A DNA stretch of 33,712 bases from NCBI GenBank assembly GCA_045580005.1, contig JAZNMZ010000076.1, positions 1 through 33,712 of the forward strand, in the 5' to 3' direction. The notes beneath the pieces are model-generated. The model saw nothing but the letters and a program-made list of their open reading frames with translations, had not been told where the DNA came from and did not search any database. This document shows, in pieces, positions 22,395-31,072 of this stretch. Source of the DNA: UMGS1052 sp045580005. Its GTDB lineage: Bacteria; Bacillota; Clostridia; Oscillospirales; CAG-382. Each line of letters opens with the position of its first letter. The first letter of the stretch is position 1. The translations under genes and the position numbers were made by a program.

Positions 22395-24674
22395 ATGAAA
22401 GACAATAACACGCTCGGACAAAATATAATAGCAATACTTGAACAAAAGGGAATATCCGAAAAGGATATTATCACTCATTTCAAGTCTGATATAAATAAGG
22501 ATTTTATTTATACAGATGTGTATGCTGTTCTTACAGCCGACACTCTTGCGGTGCTGTCGGGCAATGTCAGCGTCACTCATAACAAAAAGTCTGTCGGCAG
22601 AGCAAAGCCGTCGTATGATTTTTTGCAGTATTCATACGATGAGTATGAGCTCACAGGGATCTCGAGCGTTTTCTGCGACAAGAACATCTCATCAGGCTCG
22701 CTGTGCTGCGAGTATGAGGGTGCTCACGAGTGTATTCTGCGCTTTTCAAACACTCTTGCAAATAAGGCGTTTGCTTTCAGCGGAAATATAGAAAAGCTAA
22801 AAGAAAAAGGCGAGCTTACACAGGAGGACCTTGAGCGCGAGAACGATGAGCTGTGCTGTCCCAGGTGTGGAAACAGATACACCGACCCGCATCGCAAGGT
22901 CTGCCCCAAGTGTATGGATAAGGCAAAGCTTATGGCACGCCTTGGCGTTTTCTTCGGTAAATATAAATTATATATTCTCGTGTCTGTGCTCAGCCTTATA
23001 CTGCTCACCGCGTTTTCGTCAATGCTTCCATATATCAAGGGCAGTGTTATGTACGACGATGTGCTTGAGGAGGGGGGATCGCTTTACGGGCAGATCGGTT
23101 TTGTTGTAATGCTTGTCATTGCGACAAAATTCCTTGGCGTAATATCCTCGACAATCAACGGTATTGTTACCGCAAAGATTGCGGCAAAGGTTGTTTATGA
23201 TATAAAAAAGACTGTTTTCGGAGCAATATCAAAGCTTTCTTACGGCTATTTTACAAGCCGTCAGACAGGTGGACTTATGACCTCTGTCAACAACGACGCA
23301 AACTCGATTTACTTTTTCTTTTGCGACGGTCTGCCGTATCTGCTTATCAATGTTGTGCAGTTTGTGGCGATAACGGTGATTATGCTGAGGATAAACTATC
23401 TTCTCACCCTGATTACATTTGTGACGGTGCCGGTATTTCTGTTTCTTTACCGCAGTGTCTTCCGTATGTTTCAGAAGCTTTATGCACAGAACTACTCAAA
23501 GACGCGCTCGTTTAATTCGCTTATTACCGATATTCTCTCGGGTATCCGCGTTGTAAAGGCTTTTGCAAAGGAACACAGAGAAGCTGCGCGCTTTGAAAAA
23601 AGAAGCACGCTGCTCGCACAGTCGAGCAAAAAAATAAGTCAAAAGAATTCCACAATATATCCTCTTGTCAGCTTTGTGCTTTATATCGGCAACTTTATAG
23701 TGCTCATGTACGGCGGCTGGCAGGTGATAAGAGGCAATATGACGCTTGGAATTCTCATGACATTTTTAAGCTATATGGGACTTATATATGAGCCGCTCAG
23801 TTTCTTTTCGGAGGTGTCGCGCTGGTGGGCTGAGTGTATGAACTCGGTGCACCGCGTGTTTGAAATACTCGATTCCGTCCCCGAGGTTGCCGAGAGTGAA
23901 AATCCCACCGAACTCGAAAATCCGCAGGGCGCGGTAGAGTTCTGCAATGTCAGCTTCGGCTATGAAAAAACAAGAAAAATCTTGGATGATATCAGCTTTA
24001 AGGTTGAGCCCGGCGAGACGATAGGCGTAGTGGGCGAGACGGGAGCGGGCAAGAGCACGCTTGTAAATCTTCTTATCAGGCTTTATGATGTAAATGAGGG
24101 AAGAATATTAATCGACGGCTGCGATGTGCGCGACCTGTCGTTTGAGAGGCTGCACAGCCTTGTTGCTATCGTGTCGCAGGAAACATATCTTTTCAGAGGC
24201 ACGATTAAGGAAAATATCAGATACGCAAGACCCGACGCCACCGACGAGGAGGTATATCTTGCGGCAAAGCTTGCCGACGCGCACAGCTTTATTATCAAGT
24301 ACCCCGACGGCTATGACACAATGGTGGGCTGGGGCAACAAGTCGCTCTCAGGCGGCGAGTGTCAGCGTGTGTCAATTGCAAGGGCGATACTCAAAAATCC
24401 CAAAATACTTATTCTCGACGAGGCGACAAGCGCTATGGACACCGCCACAGAACGCAATATTCAGGCGGCTCTTACAAAGCTTGCAAAGGACAGAACAACA
24501 ATTATGATTGCCCACAGACTGTCGACCCTCAGGGATGCCGACAAGATAGTGGTAATCGAGAACGGAAAAATGCCTGAGTATGGCACAGGCGATGAGTTAC
24601 TTAAGAGCAAGGGAATATACTACAATCTCTATAAGCTCCAGGCGCAGGCGCTCAAAACTATTGGAATAGAATAA
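22395..24674 (+). CDS. ABC half-exporter with N-terminal soluble domain and zinc ribbon (first of pair)
   Basis: The protein has 759 residues. Residues 1-150 are a soluble domain unusual for this class (ends IEKLKEKGELTQEDLE). A four-Cys zinc ribbon follows (C155-P-R-C158 and C170-P-K-C173). Residues ~185-480 are a type IV exporter membrane domain with about six helices (YGYFTSRQTGGLMTSVNND is the exporter coupling-helix region). The ATPase domain (~510-759) has Walker A GETGAGKST (547-555), Q-loop SQETYLF, signature LSGGE (651-655), Walker B ILILDEATSAMD and the H-loop IAHRLS. The ATPase looks fully active. It lies 10 bases before a DUF1854 gene and upstream of a second ABC gene of the same layout, so the two half-transporters probably form a heterodimer. 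The substrate is unknown. Confidence 0.93.
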   Translation: MKDNNTLGQNIIAILEQKGISEKDIITHFKSDINKDFIYTDVYAVLTADTLAVLSGNVSVTHNKKSVGRAKPSYDFLQYSYDEYELTGISSVFCDKNISSGSLCCEYEGAHECILRFSNTLANKAFAFSGNIEKLKEKGELTQEDLERENDELCCPRCGNRYTDPHRKVCPKCMDKAKLMARLGVFFGKYKLYILVSVLSLILLTAFSSMLPYIKGSVMYDDVLEEGGSLYGQIGFVVMLVIATKFLGVISSTINGIVTAKIAAKVVYDIKKTVFGAISKLSYGYFTSRQTGGLMTSVNNDANSIYFFFCDGLPYLLINVVQFVAITVIMLRINYLLTLITFVTVPVFLFLYRSVFRMFQKLYAQNYSKTRSFNSLITDILSGIRVVKAFAKEHREAARFEKRSTLLAQSSKKISQKNSTIYPLVSFVLYIGNFIVLMYGGWQVIRGNMTLGILMTFLSYMGLIYEPLSFFSEVSRWWAECMNSVHRVFEILDSVPEVAESENPTELENPQGAVEFCNVSFGYEKTRKILDDISFKVEPGETIGVVGETGAGKSTLVNLLIRLYDVNEGRILIDGCDVRDLSFERLHSLVAIVSQETYLFRGTIKENIRYARPDATDEEVYLAAKLADAHSFIIKYPDGYDTMVGWGNKSLSGGECQRVSIARAILKNPKILILDEATSAMDTATERNIQAALTKLAKDRTTIMIAHRLSTLRDADKIVVIENGKMPEYGTGDELLKSKGIYYNLYKLQAQALKTIGIE

Positions 24675-24684
24675 AGGAGAAGAA

Positions 24685-25371
24685 ATGGAAGAAAAGCTTG
24701 TTGATATAAATACGCAAAAAGAAACCTCCTTTACAGATATAGTGGATGTTGTATACATTACTCCCGAAAACTCGCAGTTTTCGGTGAAGAACGAAAGGTT
24801 TTTGTATCTTGTTTCCGAGATTGATATAAAGCCCGATTTTGTCCCCGAAGCCGAAGAGCAAAGCTCTCCCGAAAGGGCGCATATCGGCGGCCCGGGACGG
24901 CGCGGTCCTCACAGAGAACGCAAGCCTGCGAGAAAAAAGGAGATAGCATACACAGAGGACGGCAGACGCGACTACGGCAGAGTGTTGCTCCACAGGTCTT
25001 TTCCCTTTGATAATCCGTCAAAGATTATCTCGGTACAGGACGAAGAGGGCAACGAGATAGGTGTAATACGCGACCTTGCCGATTTTGACGAGAAAACAAG
25101 AGAAAAGCTCGAAAAGGTTCTTGACGAAAAGTATTTTATCCCCGAGATTACAAGAATTGTTTCGTCAAAGGACAGATTCGGTTTTCTTTATTGTACCTGC
25201 CAGACAAATTGCGGAAGGTGCGAGTTTGTAATAAGAAATCCTTATGCAAGCATCCTCAGAGCGGGCGAAAACAGGATATTTATTCTTGATATTGACGGAA
25301 ACAGATATTGTATTCCAGATGTAACAAAGCTTGATAAAAAGAGCTACCGTAAAATCGAACTTTATTTGTGA
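24685..25371 (+). CDS. DUF1854-family protein with an added four-Cys cluster
   Basis: This 228-residue soluble protein lies between two ABC half-exporter genes and starts after AAGGAGA. The central part matches DUF1854: LLHRSFPFDNPSKIISVQDEEG (101-122), EIGVIRDLADFD, YFIPEITRI and LDIDGNRYCIPDVTKLD near the end. Residues ~55-85 are a basic, proline-rich linker (GGPGRRGPHRERKPARKK). At 170-179 it has C-T-C-x3-C-x2-C (C170, C172, C176, C179), where DUF1854 proteins I recall have no Cys cluster; it may bind metal. In some Proteobacteria DUF1854 genes neighbour ABC transporters and cyanophycin genes; no cyanophycin gene is seen here. It may be an accessory subunit. The stop overlaps the next gene's start region. 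Confidence 0.88.
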   Translation: MEEKLVDINTQKETSFTDIVDVVYITPENSQFSVKNERFLYLVSEIDIKPDFVPEAEEQSSPERAHIGGPGRRGPHRERKPARKKEIAYTEDGRRDYGRVLLHRSFPFDNPSKIISVQDEEGNEIGVIRDLADFDEKTREKLEKVLDEKYFIPEITRIVSSKDRFGFLYCTCQTNCGRCEFVIRNPYASILRAGENRIFILDIDGNRYCIPDVTKLDKKSYRKIELYL

Positions 25372-25379
25372 GAAGCAAA

Positions 25380-27629
25380 ATGAGATTATTCAGACGAAAA
25401 AACAACGACGCTGAAAAAGGTATATATCTGCGGCTACGCGACAGGATAAAGGAAATAATAGGGGAAGAAGCTCCCATATATAATTTCAAGTTTGACCTGT
25501 CGTGTGACAACAAACGAATTTACGGACTTGTTGCTATAACGCAGGACCTTGTCGTAAAGGCGCAGAGTCGCGACGGCGTGAGCATAGAGCTGCAGGAGTA
25601 TCCCATGGATATTCTTTGCGGAATACGGTATACAAAGAACTACTGCTGTACCGCACTCGAGTTTGAAACAGATGACAGCTATGAGGAGCTCTGCCGTACG
25701 AGCGGAAGATACACCGAATATCTTCTTGACGGCAGTGAGTATATCAAAAAGCTGTATGAGTGTAAGGAACTTCCAAAAAAACAGGAGAAAAAGGGCAGAG
25801 TCTGTCCTAAGTGCGGTAAGGCCTACCGCAGAAAGTCGACCACCTGCTTAAAATGCGGCGGTGCAAAGCAGATATTTTTTAAAATTGCCACCATTGCAAG
25901 ACCGTATGCACTAAGCCTTATATGTGCGGTGACTCTCTTTTTTGCAACAAGCGGGCTTCAGCTGCTCGCACCCTACATAAACAAGATTCTGATCGACGAC
26001 TATATCAAGGCACCCGACGCCGCACAGAGGATAACCTTCACAATGATTGCGGTTGTGGTTTTGGCTCTTGCCGTCACTCAGCTTGCATCAAGGCTTCTTG
26101 GCATCCTTCGCGACCTTTTGCTTGTGAATGTCAGCAGCAGTATGCTTGTCAAAATCCGTGCAATGCTTTTTGATAAGGTGCAGAAGATGTCGGTGGGCAG
26201 AGTGTCCGAGCATACCGCAGGCGATCTTATCACACGAATCACCTCTGACACGAGAGTTTTGAACGAATTCCTCACCTATGAGCTGCCGCAGATACTGCAG
26301 ATGTCTTTGCTTTTTGCAGTGGCGATAGGTGTCATGCTGAGTTACGATTTTGTATTGACACTTCTTGTTCTTATCCCATGTCCGATAGTATTTGCGATGT
26401 ACTATTCGATAAACCGCTATATGCGCCGCATATACCGCAAGCAGTGGTTTGCGGGGCAGGAGGCAAATACCGTTATGCACGATATCTTTCAGGGTATCCG
26501 TGTTGTAAAGGTCTTTGGTATGGAAAATACCGAGGAAGAAAAATATGACGGAATTGTTCGCAAGGAGAGCGAAATAAGGCAGAAGAACGAAACAATCTGG
26601 AGCGCAATTATGCCGAGCGCAAACTTCCTTATGGGAATAGGCGAGTTTATAGTTCTTTATTATGTTGGAACAAAGATACTCGGCAAGAGTATGACGCTCG
26701 GTGAGCTTTCGCAGATGACATCGTATATCACGATTATTTATCAGCCGATACAGTTCTTCTCAAGATTGCCGAGAATGCTCATCCGCGCAGGTACATCTGC
26801 GGCAAAGGTTTTTGAAATTATCGATGAGCAGACAGATGTCATAGACGCAGTTGACGCCAAGGATATAGAGCTTTCGGGCAATGTGGAATTTTGCAAAGTT
26901 TCGTTTGGCTACAACGAGCACGAGAATGTGCTTAAGGATATCTCGTTTTCCGCAGGAGTGGGCGATATGATAGGTATTGTCGGACATTCAGGCGCCGGCA
27001 AGAGCACGCTTATCAATCTTCTGATGAGGCTATATGACCCCGAGTCGGGCGAGATACTTATTGACGGCGAGAATATTAAGAATATTTCGCAGGAATCACT
27101 CAGGCGGCAGATGGGTGTTGTGCTGCAGGAAACATATCTTTTTGCAGGCTCGATATATGATAATATTGCCTATGCAAAGCCCGAGGCGGGCAGGGATGAG
27201 GTAATAAGGGCTGCAAAGCTGTCGGGTGCGCATAAGTTTATTATCAAGCTCCCCGACGCCTACAATACCTATGTCGGGGAGAGAGGATACACACTATCGG
27301 GCGGTGAGCGTCAGCGTATAGCTATTGCCAGAGCGATACTTAACAATCCCAAAATCTTAATACTCGACGAGGCGACAAGTGCGCTTGACACCAAGACCGA
27401 AAAGCTCATACAGGACGCGCTCGCACGGCTTATTGTCAACAGAACGACCTTTGCAATAGCTCACAGACTTTCAACACTCCGCAATGCGACAAAGCTCATT
27501 GTTCTTCATAAGGGCAGTATCGCTGAGGTGGGTACTCACGAGGAGCTTATACGCAAAAAGGGTATTTACTACAACCTTGTTATGGCACAGAGGCAGATGT
27601 CAAAAATGAGCTCTGCCGACGGAAAATAA
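25380..27629 (+). CDS. ABC half-exporter with N-terminal soluble domain and zinc ribbon (second of pair)
   Basis: This 749-residue protein has the same plan as the first half-exporter. Residues 1-130 are a soluble domain that reads as beta-rich (FKFDLSCDNKRIYGLVAITQDLVVKA...). A zinc ribbon follows (C142-P-K-C145 and C156-L-K-C159, the latter in CLKCGG), then a six-helix exporter domain (~170-470). The ATPase domain has Walker A GHSGAGKST, Q-loop LQETYLF, signature LSGGERQRIAIARAIL, Walker B ILILDEATSALD and IAHRLS. I chose ATG 25380; the in-frame GTG at 25368 overlaps the DUF1854 stop with no ribosome binding site, though GAGAAG before ATG is weak too. The catalytic motifs of both halves look intact, so asymmetry of the ATP sites is not evident. 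Confidence 0.92.
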   Translation: MRLFRRKNNDAEKGIYLRLRDRIKEIIGEEAPIYNFKFDLSCDNKRIYGLVAITQDLVVKAQSRDGVSIELQEYPMDILCGIRYTKNYCCTALEFETDDSYEELCRTSGRYTEYLLDGSEYIKKLYECKELPKKQEKKGRVCPKCGKAYRRKSTTCLKCGGAKQIFFKIATIARPYALSLICAVTLFFATSGLQLLAPYINKILIDDYIKAPDAAQRITFTMIAVVVLALAVTQLASRLLGILRDLLLVNVSSSMLVKIRAMLFDKVQKMSVGRVSEHTAGDLITRITSDTRVLNEFLTYELPQILQMSLLFAVAIGVMLSYDFVLTLLVLIPCPIVFAMYYSINRYMRRIYRKQWFAGQEANTVMHDIFQGIRVVKVFGMENTEEEKYDGIVRKESEIRQKNETIWSAIMPSANFLMGIGEFIVLYYVGTKILGKSMTLGELSQMTSYITIIYQPIQFFSRLPRMLIRAGTSAAKVFEIIDEQTDVIDAVDAKDIELSGNVEFCKVSFGYNEHENVLKDISFSAGVGDMIGIVGHSGAGKSTLINLLMRLYDPESGEILIDGENIKNISQESLRRQMGVVLQETYLFAGSIYDNIAYAKPEAGRDEVIRAAKLSGAHKFIIKLPDAYNTYVGERGYTLSGGERQRIAIARAILNNPKILILDEATSALDTKTEKLIQDALARLIVNRTTFAIAHRLSTLRNATKLIVLHKGSIAEVGTHEELIRKKGIYYNLVMAQRQMSKMSSADGK

Positions 27630-27659
27630 CAGAGGGATTAAAAATTATCGTATTTTTTT

Positions 27660-27695
27660 GGAACTTTTGCTTTCTTTCTTCGTCAAAGAAAGCGA
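27660..27695 (+). repeat. Palindrome of possible dispersed-repeat type
   Basis: TTTTGCTTTCTTT pairs with AAAGAAAGCGAAA (one wobble) around a short loop (TTCGT region), preceded by a T7 run and followed by A-rich DNA, in the gap between the ABC operon and the next lipoprotein gene. It lacks a downstream T-run, so it is a poor terminator and could be a REP-like element or an RNA-stability hairpin. Confidence 0.45.
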
Positions 27696-27740
27696 AACCC
27701 AATAAAATAAACAAAAAACAAATTTTTGGAGGAAAAGAAA

Positions 27741-28355
27741 ATGAAAAAACTTTTAATCACACTTTTGGCTGCAGGACTCATTCTTGCTTCCTGCGGAGCA
27801 AATGGCACAACCGTTGACGAAACACCCGATGACGATACTGTTATCGAAGATGTAAACGGTGAAGTTGAAGGCGAAGTAGACGCAGAGCTTCCCGAAGAAG
27901 ATGCAGAGCTTCCCGAAGATGTAGAGCTTCCCCCTCATCCTGTTTACGAGGGTGAAACAAGCCTTGACATGGCACTTGAAGAAATGATGCTTGCTGTTCT
28001 CAGCGGCGTTCAGGTTCCCGGTGCAAATATGACAACACCCCTTGAGCCCGACAACGAAATGTGGCAGTGGCTTCTCTTCTCTGACTATATTGAGGGCGCA
28101 GAGGCTGTTGTGAACGAATCTATGATCGGTTCATTTGCATATTCTGTTGCACTTGTAAGACTTCCTGAGGGCACAGACGCTGACGCTTTTGCGCAGGCTA
28201 TGGAAGAAAACGCTGACCCTGCAAAGTGGATCTGCGTATGCGCAGACAATGTTGACACAGTTGTTCGCGACAATGTTGTTCTCTTCTACATGGTTGACAC
28301 AGCTGCATGGCCGACAACAGTAGACGGCATTGTTGAAAACTTCAACAACATCTGA
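27741..28355 (+). CDS. Lipoprotein, DUF4358-like, upstream of MBOAT/AlgJ-like pair
   Basis: This 204-residue lipoprotein has lipobox LILASC (Cys18) after a hydrophobic signal, then an acidic Glu/Pro-rich spacer (residues ~25-70, short ELPEE-type repeats), then a compact domain (GETSLDMALEEMMLAVLSG ... VRDNVVLFYMVDT). That domain resembles DUF4358 lipoproteins, which in gut Clostridia often sit beside MBOAT and DHHW genes. I chose ATG 27741, with GGAGGA at a 7-base spacing. It lies 29 bases before the MBOAT gene with no terminator, so it is probably cotranscribed and may assist surface-polymer modification. The DUF4358 match is a pattern judgement. Confidence 0.82.
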   Translation: MKKLLITLLAAGLILASCGANGTTVDETPDDDTVIEDVNGEVEGEVDAELPEEDAELPEDVELPPHPVYEGETSLDMALEEMMLAVLSGVQVPGANMTTPLEPDNEMWQWLLFSDYIEGAEAVVNESMIGSFAYSVALVRLPEGTDADAFAQAMEENADPAKWICVCADNVDTVVRDNVVLFYMVDTAAWPTTVDGIVENFNNI

Positions 28356-28384
28356 GCAAAATAAAAAAAGGAATGTAGAAATTT

Positions 28385-29785
28385 ATGGTATTTTCCGGTA
28401 TAACTTTTTTGTACCTGTTTTTACCCTGCGTTCTTGCAATATACTTTATAGTTCCAAAAAGCTGGCGTAACTTTGTACTGCTGGCGGCAAGCGTACTCTT
28501 TTACTTCTACGGGGAAAGGGCATATACATGGCTTCTTCTTTTCTCTTCTGTGTCCGACTGGCTTCACAGTCTTTATATCGAATCGCACAGAGGAAAGAAA
28601 AGCGCAAAGGCTGCTCTTATAAGCTCGATTGTAGTAAATGTAGGACTGCTTGGTATATTCAAGTACTTAGACTTTTTTATAGGAATTATAAACTCTGTTT
28701 TTGGAAGCTCGATCCCCCTTGCGGGAATCGAGCTTCCGATTGGAATAAGCTTTTTCACTTTCCAGACAATGAGCTATACGGTGGATGTCTACAGAGGGGA
28801 TGTAAGGGCGGAAAAGAACTTTTTCACCTTTATGACTTTTGTAAGTCTTTTCCCACAGCTTATTGCAGGCCCGATTGTAAGATACTCGGATATTGATGCC
28901 GAGCTTCGGGAAAGAAAGATCGACATATCCCGCTTTTCTGACGCTGCGGTTAAGTTTACTGTTGGTCTTTCCAAAAAAGTGCTTATTGCTGACCAGCTTG
29001 CCGAGGTGTGCAAGCTCTATTCCGAATCGGCAGAAAAAACAGTGCTTTTCGCGTGGGTAAGCGCAGTATGCTATGCACTCCAGATATACTTTGATTTTTC
29101 GGGCTACAGTGACATGGCGGTTGGTATTGGCAAGATGCTGGGGTTCACTTTCCCCGAAAACTTCAGGTACCCTTTTTGCGCTTCGTCTGTAACCGATTTT
29201 TGGCGCAGATGGCATATGACGCTCGGACAATGGTTCAGAGACTATGTATATATTCCGCTCGGCGGCAACAGGTGCTCGACGCTACGCCACATGTTCAACA
29301 TTCTCGTTGTGTGGGCGCTGACAGGTCTGTGGCACGGTGCGGAGTATAACTTTGTCATCTGGGGTGCGGTGTACGGAGTGCTGCTTCTTGCCGAAAAGCT
29401 CATATTCGGCAAATATATTGAAAAACACAAGGCGGCAGGACATATTTATGTAATTATCGTGACCGTGCTGATGTTTGCGGTATTCGGTGCCGAGAGTACA
29501 CAAGATCTTATGCACAAGTTCTCGGCAATGTTCGGTATGGCAGGTCTTGCCCCGAGCAGCGCCTATACTCTGTATGTCATCAGAAACTACGCTGTAGTAA
29601 TCGCAATTGCGCTTGTCGGTTCCACGCCCTTTGTCAAGAACAGTGTCGACAAGATATGCAAAAACAGGCTCGGCGAGAGCGTTGTCCTCTCGGCAAAGCC
29701 TGTAGTGGTGGCAATTTTGCTTCTGGTTTGTACGGCTTTCCTTGTGGATGGCTCGTTCAGCCCGTTTATGTATTTCAGATTTTAA
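28385..29785 (+). CDS. MBOAT-family O-acyltransferase (AlgI/DltB type)
   Basis: This 466-residue polytopic membrane enzyme moves acyl (usually acetyl) groups across the membrane onto an extracytoplasmic polymer. It shows the MBOAT pattern: FYFYGERAYTWLL near the N-terminus, PIGISFFTFQTMSYTVDVYRG, FPQLIAGPIVRY, WRRWHMTLGQWFRDYVYIPLGGNR and the catalytic-His segment ALTGLWHGAEYNFVIWG. About 11 hydrophobic segments are visible. The ATG has AAGGA at a rather long spacing of 12 bases. With the following AlgJ-like gene it forms the two-part acetylation pair known for alginate and other polymers; the polymer is unknown. Confidence 0.95.
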   Translation: MVFSGITFLYLFLPCVLAIYFIVPKSWRNFVLLAASVLFYFYGERAYTWLLLFSSVSDWLHSLYIESHRGKKSAKAALISSIVVNVGLLGIFKYLDFFIGIINSVFGSSIPLAGIELPIGISFFTFQTMSYTVDVYRGDVRAEKNFFTFMTFVSLFPQLIAGPIVRYSDIDAELRERKIDISRFSDAAVKFTVGLSKKVLIADQLAEVCKLYSESAEKTVLFAWVSAVCYALQIYFDFSGYSDMAVGIGKMLGFTFPENFRYPFCASSVTDFWRRWHMTLGQWFRDYVYIPLGGNRCSTLRHMFNILVVWALTGLWHGAEYNFVIWGAVYGVLLLAEKLIFGKYIEKHKAAGHIYVIIVTVLMFAVFGAESTQDLMHKFSAMFGMAGLAPSSAYTLYVIRNYAVVIAIALVGSTPFVKNSVDKICKNRLGESVVLSAKPVVVAILLLVCTAFLVDGSFSPFMYFRF

Positions 29786-29803
29786 GAAAGGCAGGGGATT
29801 TTT

Positions 29804-30934
29804 GTGATTAATAAAATATCATCTTTTGTTACAGCAATCGTTTTCTGCCTTATAATCTTTGGCTTTGCTGTGGCACACTTTGCCATTCCCGACGGTGAGG
29901 AATCTCTGTCTGAGCGCAGACAGCTTGCAAAAGCACCCAAGGCCAGTGCCGAGAGTATAATGGACGGGAAATTTATGAAAGAGCTTGACGAGTATCTTCC
30001 CGACCATTTCCCGCTGCGCGATAGCCTGCGAAGCCTTAAGGCACATTTTCAGTATGGAATTTTTGCCAAAAAGGAAAACAACGGCTACGCTTTTGCCGAC
30101 GGCAGTATCCTGAAGCTTGATGACAAGCTTGACGAGAGTCAGCTGAGAGCCTTCACAGATAAGATAAACTCTGTATACGGCGCGATGTTCGAGGGGATGG
30201 ATGTGTATTTTGCAATCTCTCCCGACAAGAACTATGTCGCAGCAGCAGATAACGGATATCTAACCCTTGACTATGAAGCGATGGAAAAGTATCTTAGAGA
30301 GAATCTCAATGTAGATATAAAATATCTCGGAGCAGAGCCGTTCTCTGAGCTTACACTTTCTGACTACTATATCACCGACCCTCACTGGAAGCAGGAAAAC
30401 CTGCAGGAGGCGGTAAGCGCGCTTACTCAGGCGCTTGGAGTATATTCTCCCAATATCGGCGCATATGAAGTAAAAAGCTACTTGCCCTTTTATGGCACAT
30501 ACTACGGACAGGCGGCAGTAAAGACAGGCTATGACACCATTAACTGTCTTGTGTCAGACGCTATAAGCTCATCGATCGTAAAGGACCTTACTTACCCTCT
30601 CACAGGTGAGGGCTTTAGCAGCGAAAAGCAGGTATACGACGAGAGCGATGCCGACAATAAGGATATGTACGACCTGTATCTCAGCGGTCCTACGGCTCTT
30701 ATTGAGGTGGTGAACAATCAGGGCAGCACAGGACGCGAGCTTATATTCTTCAGAGATTCGTTTGGCTCGAGCATCGCCCCGCTTCTGCTTGAAAGCTACG
30801 ACAAGATTACCCTTGTGGATCTGAGGTACATTGCGTCAGCCTTTCTTCCCTCGCTTCTCAAAACAGGCGAGAATTGTGACATTCTGTTTATGTACTGTCC
30901 TCAAAGTATAAACAGCGGAAAACTCTTTAAATAA
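29804..30934 (+). CDS. AlgJ/DHHW-family protein, partner of the MBOAT acyltransferase
   Basis: This 376-residue protein has an N-terminal membrane anchor (residues ~8-28) and an extracytoplasmic SGNH-like/DHHW domain. Family features are SERRQLAKAP followed by FPLRDSLRSLKA, the T-D-P-H-W motif (~194; DPHW in place of DHHW) and FFRDSFGSS, whose RDS is part of the catalytic set. It starts at GTG 29804, with AGGGG 6 bases upstream. It would transfer the acyl group delivered by the upstream MBOAT onto a surface polymer. The substitution of His by Pro in the first motif position occurs in this family and does not remove the catalytic His. Confidence 0.9.
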   Translation: MINKISSFVTAIVFCLIIFGFAVAHFAIPDGEESLSERRQLAKAPKASAESIMDGKFMKELDEYLPDHFPLRDSLRSLKAHFQYGIFAKKENNGYAFADGSILKLDDKLDESQLRAFTDKINSVYGAMFEGMDVYFAISPDKNYVAAADNGYLTLDYEAMEKYLRENLNVDIKYLGAEPFSELTLSDYYITDPHWKQENLQEAVSALTQALGVYSPNIGAYEVKSYLPFYGTYYGQAAVKTGYDTINCLVSDAISSSIVKDLTYPLTGEGFSSEKQVYDESDADNKDMYDLYLSGPTALIEVVNNQGSTGRELIFFRDSFGSSIAPLLLESYDKITLVDLRYIASAFLPSLLKTGENCDILFMYCPQSINSGKLFK

Positions 30935-30938
30935 AAAT

Positions 30939-30975
30939 ATCGGAGATGCCAAAATGCGACATCTCCGATTTTTTT
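30939..30975 (+). terminator. Rho-independent terminator after the acylation operon
   Basis: Stem ATCGGAGATG (30939-30948) with CATCTCCGAT (30960-30969), an 11-base loop and T6 immediately after. Confidence 0.93.
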
Positions 30976-31019
30976 GTAAAATTGGTAAAAATTAAGACAG
31001 AAATTGATAAATGGTGCTA

Positions 31020-31048
31020 TTGATAAAGGGGTGTGACTGTGTTATAAT
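31020..31048 (+). promoter_or_regulatory. Sequence-perfect plus-strand promoter with no sense gene ahead
   Basis: TTGATA (31020-31025), 17 bases, TATAAT (31043-31048). The next plus-strand gene is over 1.1 kb away, so a transcript from here would be antisense to the DUF2156 gene. The -10 lies in the perfect palindrome GTTATAATTATAAC (31041-31054). Confidence 0.5.
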
Positions 31049-31072
31049 TATAACATAGAAAAACACTCAGCC

